The notes under the pieces are model-generated. The model was not told where the DNA came from. It did no database searches and saw nothing but the letters and a program-made list of their open reading frames with translations. Shown here one piece after another: positions 1-19,266 of a DNA stretch of 64,000 nucleotides. The DNA lies in assembly GCA_905250115.1 (NCBI GenBank), contig CAJNOI010000350.1, positions 1-64,000 on the forward strand. Direction: 5' to 3'. The position numbers and the translations under genes are program-made. Each line of letters starts with the position of its first letter. Within the stretch, counting starts at the first letter, position 1. The DNA is from Adineta steineri (lineage: Eukaryota; Rotifera; Eurotatoria; Adinetida; Adinetidae).

Positions 1-1
1 T

Positions 2-142
2 GATGATGGAGATCCAGTTGACTTCGGTCAGTGCAATCAAATACTCTTACACAAACTCAAGAACTTAAACATACTTGGTGGGTGTTGTGGAACAGATACT
101 CGTCATGTTGAAGAAACATGTAAAGCATGTACTAAGACTTAA
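2..142 (+). CDS. Homocysteine S-methyltransferase, C-terminal end (partial)
   Basis: The window opens inside a reading frame that runs 46 codons to a TAA at 140-142. It contains LGGCCGTDTRHV, the zinc-binding Gly-Gly-Cys-Cys motif near the C terminus of the homocysteine S-methyltransferase (Pfam S-methyl_trans) fold. In this family the two cysteines, with one upstream Cys, hold the zinc that activates homocysteine thiolate for methylation to methionine. Only the last strand and helix are in the window. The rest, including the first zinc cysteine and any start codon, lies off the left edge. The short tail after the motif (ETCKACTKT) suits a stand-alone MmuM/BHMT-like enzyme better than a methionine synthase module, but that is an inference from a short piece. 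Confidence 0.75.
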   Translation, partial: DDGDPVDFGQCNQILLHKLKNLNILGGCCGTDTRHVEETCKACTKT

Positions 143-518
143 ATATACTCATCTCAACAATCAGCACTGTAAATATTTTTAGAACATAAAGAATCTAGAA
201 ATTTTGATAGTCTCTGATATAGATTACCATTATACACCTTGCTATTAAATATAACAAATTAATCTAAGTTGATATTATTGAAGAAGAAAAAACGAACTAT
301 ATCTTTTTTTTTAATAATATTTATCGGTTTTTTTCTTTGTTTATTAATGAAACAAATAATACAACAACACACACGCACACACACATGTTCTAATACTGTA
401 AATAAACAGATAGAAAAGAAAAAAAATGGCAAATATCAACTGTACAACTGTGTGCGGTTACTTTTAACGATGAACATTACAAACAAATAAATTAACTATT
501 AATAATTTAACTAATATT
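143..518. other. Convergent intergenic stretch
   Basis: This lies between the 3' end of the methyltransferase (+) and the 3' end of the ZMYM-like gene (-). It is AT-rich with T-runs and a short CA run (about 366-384). The open frame at 269-490 is low-complexity and matches nothing I know. I see no gene. Confidence 0.6.
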
Positions 519-3500
519 CTATGATGTTAATGTTGATTGTGATGTCGTTAAATTATTATTAATTAATGATGCATTTGTTTCAACAGGTTTTGTTTGATTA
601 TAAAAATCCGGTAGAAGTTTAAGACGATTAAGAATTTGATCAACTATTTTTGTTGATAATGATTCAGTAGAAAACCAAGTTGAATTTTCAAGAATTTGTC
701 CAATTATTGGATGTAAATAAAATACATCAGCTGTACCACGTATTTGATCGGGACTAGAAGAAAAAGAAAAATAATGATTTAAATGAAAACTAAATCATTT
801 TACCATTTTGATACATAAAAATCATATTGTTTTATTGGACATCGTACTGGATCATTCACTTGTTCTGTTATGTCATAAACAGTTGAAGAATTTGCTAATA
901 ATTTCAAATCTTTATTAAAAAAAATAAAAGAATATCATTCGTTTTATTTAAATAAAAGGTTTAGTTATATACCAGGATTATGAGCATAGAATCTTAAATA
1001 ATTCATTTGTTGTCCTTGTGATGTATTTGTTGATACACGTCCCCATTGAGAATATTTTCCAAAATTTGCAAATGATATAGCCATATGTGATTCAACCGTT
1101 TTTAAATTAAAATATTTTGTATTTGTATAAATCAGTGTTGTTAATAATGACCATGGTGTTAATGTACCAAATTGATGTACATCATATAATAAATCTTCAT
1201 CAATTAATGATACATATGTATTAGCTTAATTATAGAATAAAATAGAAATAAAAGCTTTTTCGAAAAATATATGTTGAACTTACAATCTGTTGAAAGACGT
1301 AGTGTATAGTTTAAAAGAATTTTATTTAATGTTGAATTAAATTCTACATAACGTGGATCAAATAAATCAATTTGACGATTATTTATATTTAAATAAAATT
1401 GTATTCCTAAAAAATCGAATTCAGTTTTGGAAATATTCGAATTGAAAATTTCGTTACATACCCAAACAAAGGTAATATATGCTTTCTGGTAAATATTCAT
1501 TGCCAGTTGGACGACGAACTTCAGTAATGAATACACTCATAACATGTTGTAATTCATCTCCATTGACATATGAAAGTAAATCTGACTTAACTAAATATTG
1601 TTTTGCAAGTGCTGCTTCTAAAATTATTTTGATTATTAGAAAATCATATCTAATTAATGAAATACAATACCTTCTGGTGTAATCGTACTTGATGGATATA
1701 AAATCGATCGATTACGTTGTGCACACCATTGTTGGAATGCTTCAATACCATAAGTCCATTTAATACGATAACCAGCATCAGGTAACATTCGAAGAAGCTA
1801 TGAAATATATAAATATTTTTATATATTATAAAAACAAATTTAGTTTATACTTTTTGTATTTCAGGATCATTGGATGTCATTGGATCAATATAATGTGCTT
1901 CAAGATCAAGTTCAGGTAAATTTTCAATTGTTTGTGATGTTGTTAAATAAGATTCTAATACGTATACATATATAAAATACAAAAAAAAGTTGACAAATAA
2001 ATTATTACCAGTTAAATCCATTATCATCATTGATTCATTGACATGATTTATTGTTGTTTGTTGTGGTAGATTTTCTGCACGTACTAAACTTTCAGCATGC
2101 ATAACAAGTGCTGCTTCATATGGATCATCTGGTAATAGATCACGTTGTTTCTAAAATAATTTCAAATATAAAATAAGATTTCATTTTTCTTCTTTCATTG
2201 AATAAATTACTTGAAGATAGTCACGAATATTTTTATAAGCTTTTCTTGGCACTGGTATCATAATTGGTACAAAAACAGGCACTGGAATTGGTACTGCTTT
2301 TGGTTGAAATAATTGATAACTTGGTGTTGGCGATGGAAGATAAATTGGTACAGGTAATGTAACTAAAGGTACATCTGGAATCATATGTTCCATTTCTATA
2401 TAAGATAAATAATAATTTTTCTGTATCAATAGTTAAAAATAAAAACCTGTTTGTGTTGCAATAGTAAATCTTGTTGGTTTAGCTTCAACTTCGCGTTCAC
2501 ATACTAATGGTTTACACATTGTCATTTTATTTCTCATTATTGATGGATTTGCCATTTGTTGTGGCATAATAAGTGGTACAAATGATTTAACATGATATAA
2601 TTCATCATCTGGCCAACGTGGTTGTTTTTTATTTGAAATTGTTGCTGCACGCATTTCAGCTACTGTACGTGGTTTTCTTCCTGGACCGGCTAATGTTGTT
2701 GGAGAAGTTGTCGATGATGATTGAGATTGTTGAGGTGGACGTGGATAATCCATTAAACGATAAGGTATATCATCTTCATCATCTTCAGCTTTATTCAATG
2801 GCATTGATGATGGTGTAGGAGGAATTTGATTTCCATGTTCATCACGATCCAATAATGGAAATGTGACGAAATCAGCATCTTGTTTTGGTTTTGGTACACG
2901 TGTTGAACGACGTGTTGGACCTAAATTATCATTACTACTTATGGAATATGATGGTGGAGATGAATCACGATCAGAATCAATTTCATCACCGGATGAAGGA
3001 CGTCGAGTACGATTTCTAGATGAAAATAAACAATTTTTAGTTAAGATATTTTTTAATAATATTTACTGGAACCAAGAAAGTGGTCGTCGCTGAGAAGATT
3101 GTTGATGGTGTTCCATCGCATTTAATGGTGTTATTCGTCGTTGCTGTTGTTGTCCTATTGATGATGACGTTACTGGTAGATGTTGTTGTTGTTGTTTATT
3201 AGACATTAATCCAATACGATTATGATAGAGTCCTTGTCCAATAGTTGTTGGCATTGATGATGTTGGTCGTCCAAAAAACATTCGATCATCATTCATATTT
3301 TGTTGTTGTTGTTGTAAAGATTTACGAATTGTTGCTCCTCCACTTGATGTTATTGTTGATTTAACAGCTGTACCTGGTCGACCACTACCACCAACTGATG
3401 TGCCACCATATATATTCGCTGTACGAGCTTGACGTGATCCTGATGCAGTATTATTAATATTTGATCTTGCATCAATAGATTGCTGACGCCTTCTTTGTTC

Positions 3501-4249
3501 AATACCAATGGGTACAATATCATCAGGTGGATGTTGAATAAGTGATGTTAATTCTTGAAGAAAATTTTCTGCTGATGGTTGAGATTGTGATATTTGAGAT
3601 GAAGGCAGAACAGTCATAGTTGTTGTTGTTGTTGATGTTTCGGAAGGAGCAGGAACAGTTAATAATTCAATAGTTTGACCAATACCAGGTAAATCTTAAT
3701 AAAAATAGAAAAAAGATCAATCAGTAGTTATTTTTTTCTTGCGTGGGATTATCTAGTCTAGATTATATAAATCACAAAGATCATTATCAATATTTAACGA
3801 TTGGTTGTTAACAACTATTAATAAATTATCATATCCAAACGAATAATATACTCATCGATCATATATTTACAGTGATGAAATACATATTATCACTATCATT
3901 ACCTCAGATTCTAAACTTCCTACCTTGTTTACTTACATGCTTTTCCTGTTTTATTAAGTTCTTCAAGAAATGCATTCATTTCGGGTTCTGTCATAGAACT
4001 AAGTACTGCTTGAAGTGTTGCATCATCAACAACATTTATTTGCTGTTGTTGTTGTTGCTGTTCTTCTTCTTCTTTTGTTGATGTATCCATCATTGCAGAT
4101 TCATTTAATGAAGTTGTTGTTGTTGTTGGATCAACATTTTGTTCTGTTGAGACTAAATAAATTCATAATTAAAATAAAACAAGAATAAATCTTCCATTAC
4201 TTCTACTTTCTTCTTGATTCGCTATATTTTGTGATACTTCTTCGGCCAT
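519..4249 (-). CDS. ZMYM2/3/4-QRICH1-type protein with Crypton-derived C-terminal domain
   Basis: About 960 residues in roughly a dozen exons. The start ATG (MAEEVSQNIANQEES) is at 4249 and the stop TAG at 519-521. The N-terminal two thirds is low complexity (Gln, Ser, Thr, Pro runs). Then comes a hydrophobic proline repeat (VPIPVPVFVPIMIPVP, near 2240-2290) typical of ZMYM proteins. The last ~350 residues match the ZMYM/QRICH1 C-terminal domain (DUF3504): WTYGIEAFQQW, EVRRPTGNEYLPESIYYLCL, FNTKYF-like YTNTKYFNLKTVESH, and NDPVRCPIKQYDFYVSK. In vertebrates this domain derives from a Crypton tyrosine recombinase and the proteins act in chromatin and transcription. No MYM-type zinc fingers are visible in the N-terminal part, so the domain order resembles QRICH1 more than ZMYM2-4. 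It starts 167 bp after the SSU72 stop. Confidence 0.85.
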
Positions 4250-4416
4250 ATCTTCAACAAATATATATGTTTATGTATATATATATATAACAGAAGAAAA
4301 TTTTTTCTTAACAAATTATTTTTATAAAGATGAAAAAAAAATAACAAAAAAAAATTGAAATATCACATAATTTCTTTTTTCATAACAAGATATTTAAACA
4401 CATAGAAGAAAAATGA

Positions 4417-5208
4417 CTAATAGAATGAAACAGCATGTAATACAGTTCTTTTTGTTTTCTGTTCAAATTCTGAGAGTATATCATCAATAGCATCATCCAA
4501 ATCATTCGTTGCCTCTAACTATTAAGAAGAAAGAAAAAAATAGATAAAAAAATCGAAAACTAAATATTTTATTTACTTTTTGTCCTAATTCACAAAACAT
4601 AAATGCTCCAAGTGTAGCATCTTCTGGATTATCAATTACATCAATATTAATAATATGTACTAGTTCGTTTGTACGTTTCTCACGATTTTCTAAATCTAGA
4701 ATTATAAGAATGATTTATTAGTTGTTTTTTTTGTCTTATCTTTACCTTCCATAACTTGATCAAATATACGTTCTTCAACAGTAAATATAACATCAAAACG
4801 TTCTCGACTATCTTGAAAACGTTCAGGTTTCTCTTTTATTCGACGATTACGATCGAGCATATGAAGAACACCATTTTGTGTATAACTTTAAGAATGTCAT
4901 TTTGTTAAATATTAATAATACTAAGAAATTATACATACAAATTTGTATCTTTCTTATATAAATCTTTGTACATATATTCATATGAAGTATCAAATGTATA
5001 TACGTTCGGTTTTTCAAGAGATGTTCCAGGTAATTTAACTTGTTGACCTGAACCATACGATTTGACTAGAAGACCACGTTTACTAAAAATAAAAATCTGT
5101 TATTATTATTACGATTCATATTTATAATGAAATTAACCTCATAAAATTATGTGCTTCCATACTACGATTTTGATTTGATGAACAAACAACAGCAAAACGA
5201 AATGGCAT
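4417..5208 (-). CDS. SSU72: SSU72 RNA polymerase II CTD phosphatase
   Basis: About 195 residues, the usual SSU72 length. The N terminus MPFRFAVVCSSNQNRSMEAH carries the low-molecular-weight phosphatase-like loop C-x5-R-S (CSSNQNRS) with the catalytic Cys. Also visible are YTQNGVLHMLDRNRRIKEKP, PERFQDSRERFDVIFTVEER, the DNPEDATLGAFMFCEL helix and the terminal RTVLHAVSFY, all diagnostic of SSU72. The family dephosphorylates Ser5 (and Ser7) of the polymerase II CTD within the cleavage and polyadenylation factor. The ATG at 5208 is preceded by a good 3' splice site (tttgtag, then nine bases, then ATG) with no obvious upstream exon. It lies only 81 bp after the SOD stop, so either a 5' UTR intron or spliced-leader trans-splicing is possible. 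Confidence 0.95.
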
Positions 5209-5289
5209 TATTCAGATCTACAAATAATAATATCAAACTAATATAAAAGCTGGAATATATTGTTTTTTAGAGCAAAAAAAAGAAATAAA

Positions 5290-6576
5290 TTAGTTTTTTT
5301 TAATGCCAATAACACCGCAAGCCATACGACCACCGGCATTGCCTGTTTTCTTTGAATCAGCTGAATTTCCACGACCAAGATCATCTTCCTTTTCATGAAC
5401 AACAATTGAACGTCCAATAATTGATTTTGAACCTGTTAATTTAATAATTGAATCTTTAAAATTAAATTTAGCAACATTGCCAGATCCACCAGTTATATTT
5501 CCTATAATTTCAAATAAATATTTTAATAAAACAAAAGATCAATATAAATACCAAGATCACCAACATGACGAAGTTCATCTTGTGGACCAGCATGTTCATG
5601 ATTATCTGGATTGTAATGAGCACCTAGATTAAAATATGAAAAAATTGATCTTGCCTTTTCATCCTGTTAATATCAAATCAGTCATATATTCTATGTTATG
5701 TTTGTCTCTACTACTGTCCATTTCAAAAAAAAAAGGGTGAGTATTTTTTGATAGGAACAAGATAGAGAGCTGCGGGTTTCACCATTAGCAAGAGCAGATG
5801 AAGATGCATCAAAACCTATGTCGGCAGATTTTTGTAACTACTTCCCAAAGGCTACTGTAGGAAACTCTTGCACAAACAGTATGTCTCGCATTAACGCCAC
5901 ATTAGTTCGTTCATTTTCAGGAGTGTTCTAGAATCGCCAGATCAAGAACTACAAAACTGTGTGAAGGTTTTACTCATGACTACTAAGAATTCAATCTTTC
6001 ACTGGTAAAAAAACACTTTTGTAACCCATTTTTCGTGCAAAAAATGGAAGTTTTTGTGATCTTCTGATAAAAAGTCGTATTTTTTCATGTGTGAGAAAAA
6101 GACAGTTTTTTTAAAACATCTGACTAGTAGTCTTTGGGAAGTAGTTACAAAAATCTTCCGACATAGTTTTTGATGCATTTTTATCTTCTCTTTCTACCGG
6201 TGAAAACCGCAGCTCTCTATCCTGTTCCTATCAAAAAATACCTACCCGCCTTTTTGCTTTGAAATGGACAGTAAATTATTTCTCATTTTAGAATAATCAT
6301 ATCAAAAAAACGTAGTAAGTTATTACCAGCTGAAGTACATCCATTAGTAGTATCACCAAATTCATGTATATGAAAACCACGTTTTTGTTTATCAGGTATA
6401 TTTTTAATTTCACCACTAACAGTTACTACTCCATCACTTGCTTCAACAAAATCAACATGACCATAAACTTGTCCATTACTCGGATCAGTAAGTACTGCAA
6501 CAGCATGAATACCTGTTGTTCCCAAACCAGGTACATTCTTAACAGTATCAGTCATTTTTTGTGTGACACCACCCAT
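5290..6576 (-). CDS. SOD1: Cu/Zn superoxide dismutase (cytosolic type)
   Basis: About 155 residues in three exons; no signal peptide, so cytosolic. Metal ligands are all present: Cu site HIH in [10 protein letters not shown], bridging His in [12 protein letters not shown], zinc His and Asp in RHVGDLG, and the last Cu His in [11 protein letters not shown]. The disulfide cysteines (GCTSAG and MACGVIGI) and the active-site Arg of [10 protein letters not shown] are also there. It converts superoxide to oxygen and hydrogen peroxide. The first intron (5624-6326, 703 bp) is far longer than its neighbours because it holds a MITE. Joining exon 1 (..TSAG) to exon 2 across it restores the GAHYN codons exactly. 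The gene sits 169 bp after UTP4 and 81 bp before SSU72 on the same strand. Confidence 0.96.
5714..6271. mobile_element. MITE with long terminal inverted repeats in SOD intron 1
   Basis: 558 bp flanked by TA on both sides (5712-5713 and 6272-6273). The ends are long imperfect inverted repeats of about 130-150 bp. The left arm starts CTGTCCATTTCAAAAAAAAA and contains TTTTTTGATAGGAACAAGAT. The right arm read backwards gives CTGTCCATTTCAAAGCAAAA and TTTTTTGATAGGAACAGGAT. Both arms also share ATGTCGG.AGATTTTTGTAA and CTACTTCCCAAAG. There is no coding frame inside. A TA target duplication would fit a Tc1/mariner-like source, but the terminal bases are not typical of that group, so the superfamily is open. 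Confidence 0.85.
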
Positions 6577-6745
6577 AATTTTTTTCTTTTTTATTTATCT
6601 TTTTTTTTAATCTAAAAACACAATGAGAAAAACAAAAATTGACATCCCAATGTATTTAGAAAAAACAAAACAACTGAAACAGGTAAACAAAAACAAAAAC
6701 AAAAAAGACCCTGAAAAGAAGATATTTTTTTGCTGTTCTTATTTT

Positions 6746-9052
6746 CTAAATACCAAAACGTTTTCGTTTTAATGCTGGTGGTAGACACTGTTCAACACTT
6801 GATGGTATTAATTCCACAACAAATAATTGTGTTGATGATAAAAGTGTAACATGTAAAAGATATTTAAATTGTTTACAAACATGTATTGGTGAATTTGTTT
6901 GATTTGTACTATTAAATATTTTCGCATATGTACCTGGCATTTTCTTTCCACGTTCAATAATACTTAAATAAGTTGAATCAACAACAAATAATTTATCTTT
7001 TGTATCATAAAATAAATTTATTATTGGACTTCGTTCAGAAAACCATTGTAATGGCATACGTTTTAAATATTTTCGTGTCCAATCAGAATATTCATTTTGT
7101 TGTATATCATATTCAATTAATGAACGATCAGCATATGCACATGCAAGACGATCATTATTAAATGATAATGCTGTACATTGATAGGTTTCTTGTGGTAATT
7201 GTGTAAGAATATTATATGTTGAATTTAAATAAATTGTTACATGACCATAACGATCTGCTGTAGCGATATATTTTGATGATACTTCAAAACGAAGTGTTGA
7301 TGGTAAACATGATATAATTCGATTAAGTTTATAGGATGATGTTGAAAAACAATATAATTGACTACGAGATGTTAAAGCATATAATGATGATGATGAATGA
7401 AAACGTAGTTGAAGTAAATTTGTAATGGAAGAAAATGATTGTTCAATATTTTGTTCATCGGAATATGTTTTTATTGGTGTTACATTCAATTGAGATTGAA
7501 TATCAAGACCTAAACAAAAACAAAAGTTCTCTCGATATTTTTCATCAATAATTGATATTACCTTGAATAACATAAACATGTAAACCATTCGTATCTCCCA
7601 TAGCTATTATAACTTGTTCATCATCTTTACTTTTTTTTACAGTCATAGCAACTGTATCAACACGTGCTTGATGTTTTGTTTTAATCTGGACGAGATTTTT
7701 AGGTGCTCGTTCAAGTATATCTTCTCCATTATCATTAATACCACCTTCTTTACCTATTGACCATAATTCAATATAATCTCTATATGTAAATAGAAAATAA
7801 TTTCCTTTCTGATAAATTTTATTTCGATGTTGAGTAAAATTAAAACATTTTCGCCATAAAACAGGTGGTTTAGAATTATCACGAACAATATCATGAACAA
7901 GTAAACGTGCATCAAGTCCACCTGATATTAACATTAATTTATTACTTAAATTATGTTCTTTATTACGTATGGAAGCAAAACGTGATGGAATTAATGTTAA
8001 TGATCGAACATCATGTGAATGTGAATGAATTGATATTGTTTTTATCCATTGTTTTGTTGAATCAATCGTTGTTGTTGTTGTAGTTGTCGTTGTTTCGGAT
8101 TTTGGTGAGACAAGTTCGATACGAACAATAACGGAATCAACACCAGAACAAAATAATGTTTGTTCATCCGATGATAACGTCATACAAAGAACATCAGCAC
8201 GATGAGTTTGAAATGATCTAATAGAAAATTAATATTTTAAATCTCAATCCTTTATTTGATTTATCGTAATAACATACCGAATTAATGTTCCATAAACTGC
8301 ATCCCAAACACATGTTCGACCTGATGAATCACCACTAAAAACTGTGTAATCATCAGTTACTGCTAAACACCAAATAATGGTATCTTTTTGTCCACGTCTA
8401 TTTGATGTTGATGATAATTTTCCAACATTAATCTGTTGAATAGTACGTTTTTGTCTTGTTGAACATATATAAATTCTATTTATACTTCCAGCAACAAGAA
8501 AATCATCATCAGTTGTATGCCATGCTAATGAAACAATACGTGCAGATTGTTTACATACAGATGTAGCTAATGAAAATTGACTTGCATCCTACATAAAAAA
8601 AAACGTTTTCTTTAATATTATTTTAAATAGAAAAAATTCTTTACTTCATCAAGTTGATAAATATTCACATGACCAGTTTCAGTTCCAACAGCAATTCGTC
8701 GAGTTATTTCATGTTTTGCAAGACTCCAAATTGCTCCACCAGCAGCATGACATGATGTTAAAATTTCAAATGTTATCGGATCATATGCAATTAATTGTCC
8801 ATCAAGACCAGCTGTAATTAAATATTGTTCAAGCCATAGAACAAGTTCAGGTGAATGTGATGCATTACGTGGTTGAATTGTACGTTCAAGTGTAAATGAA
8901 TCATGAGTATTCCATAATTCAATTGAATGATCAGAACGAAGTACAGCTAATAAATGATTTGATGATGAACTATGATAATGATGAGATAAACTTAATATAG
9001 ATGAAAGACGTGGTTTATATAAATGAGTACGATGTACGAGAAAATCACACAT
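6746..9052 (-). CDS. UTP4: UTP4/Cirhin, WD40 protein of the small-subunit processome
   Basis: About 710 residues in four exons (human Cirhin is 686). It is built of WD40 repeats throughout: LAVLRSDHSIELWNTHDSF, ITAGLDGQLIAYDPITFEIL, GGAIWSLAKHEITRRIAVGT, then a second propeller with HSHDVRSLTLIPSRF and LISGGLDARLLVHDIV. The N terminus (MCDFLVHRTHLY) parallels the conserved Cirhin start MGEFKVHRV. UTP4 belongs to the t-UTP/UTP-A complex that couples rDNA transcription to early 18S rRNA processing in the nucleolus. The frame ends KRKRFGI at 6746. It is the first gene of a tight minus-strand cluster; downstream SOD starts 169 bp later. Confidence 0.9.
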
Positions 9053-10708
9053 ATTGATTTTTTTTTTATTGAAAGATTAATAAACTTTTTAAGAGGTTTT
9101 TCAACTAAATACGAAAAGGTTTGCTTTGTGTTTTGAACATCTAATATGATTCGTTGATTCGATGTTAACCAATTGATAAGATAATAAATTGTATATATAA
9201 AAATATTTTATTCAATATTTATAATTATTCAATAATGTTTCTAGTGTTTAATAAAATAATCAATTCTAGTACAATAGATGTCATTAGTTTTATTTTCAAT
9301 GGTAAAGAAAACTAATTGGATGTTTTGCTCTACGAGATAAAGAGAAGAGGATAGAGGGCGTATTATTATTGAGTCAACGGCGTAGCCAGAATAATGGGCA
9401 AACTTCTCTTGTGTTAGAAAAAACGATGGGGCAAGATTTTTATTGATCGATCAAAACGTTTTGGTCTAGCAAAGTACTGATAACGTAGAAAAAAATGAAA
9501 TGAGATTCTTTTTATCAAACATGCATTAAGCTCAGATCTTAAGCTCGAGTTAGATATATTTTAGTGTCTCTATTTCAAATTCAAACACCAACGAGAATAA
9601 GAGTACACGTGTATTTCAAATCGACGAAAAAATAAATTTCCAAATGAAATGAATATTTGCTTCTCCCCTGGCTACGCTACTATATTGAATGTATATATAT
9701 ATATATATTATGAGTATAAAGTGATCTAATTATCATTACAAATAAACTTTACTTGTAGGGTTTGATCTATATATAATCAATGCGTACCGTTTGATTAAAT
9801 TGAAAGCATATAATTCTCATTATATTCTTATCAATCGAACTATCATTTACCATCTTGATGTAATACTATTAGAATTAACGCTAACATTTAATGACAAGTC
9901 AGTATGATACTAGACCACCCACCCTTCGACTAGAATTCATGGTTAGATATTTTTCTTTTTTTATCTATACTATTGTACAAATGTCATTCATCATACTCAT
10001 TAGCGAATCTTATTGATATTCAAATAATAATTTGGATAAAAAACTTGTCTATTAAATAAAGGTCAACTAAATTCTTCAAATCGATTACATGATATAATTC
10101 GTTTTTATTATTTTGTATAAACAAAAATCTTTACAAAACAAATTACATTAAGATATATTTATTATTCCTATTTGTATAATCGTAAGTGTTAGTGCCCTTC
10201 AATGAATACAAAATACAAAGGTCTAACTCATAGTAATATGTGGCATATTGTTTTCTTCTTGTTATATATATTGACATGTTGATGACAGACTGTCTGACGC
10301 ATTATATGATTTATCAATATAGACTATTCTGGTTTAAATCATAACAATAGATGATAGTTCTATTCATTGACTTTCGATCAATCTGTAAACATAGTTTTCA
10401 ACTGATTTTTGTTTTTTTGAATATCATTTATTGTATTTAATTTACATGCATACAAATACATATTGCTATCGGTCATTGTAAAGGAACAAGGTAACAAAAG
10501 GACGGACGTTAATAAACACAAACAGAGAAAGAAGAAGAAGAAGAAAACGAACGAAGATAAAATGTATTCATTAAATAAATATTTTTTGTTTTTTTGTTTA
10601 GAATTTTTTTTATCAGTTTAAGATTTATATATATATATATATATGTAAAAGAGAAGACTTAAAAGAGAAGATATTATCACAGAAAAAAAAAATTCTTTTT
10701 TTTTGATG
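9053..10708. other. Intergenic region between UTP4 5' end and ERG 3' end
   Basis: 1.66 kb, AT-rich, no supportable coding frame. It should contain the UTP4 promoter (right after 9052) and the ERG 3' UTR (below 10709). The only structured feature is the hAT-type MITE at 9375-9682. An (AT)n run lies near 10627-10643. Confidence 0.6.
9375..9682. mobile_element. hAT-type MITE (308 bp)
   Basis: The ends are inverted: left CAACGGCGTAGCCAG, right (reverse complement) TAGTAGCGTAGCCAG, both derivable from CAGTGGCGTAGCCAG, a common hAT-like terminus. The flanks are TATTGAGT (9367-9374) and TATTGAAT (9683-9690), an 8-bp target duplication with one mismatch. 8-bp duplications are characteristic of hAT insertions. 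No coding capacity. Confidence 0.7.
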
Positions 10709-19266
<8,558 letters not shown>

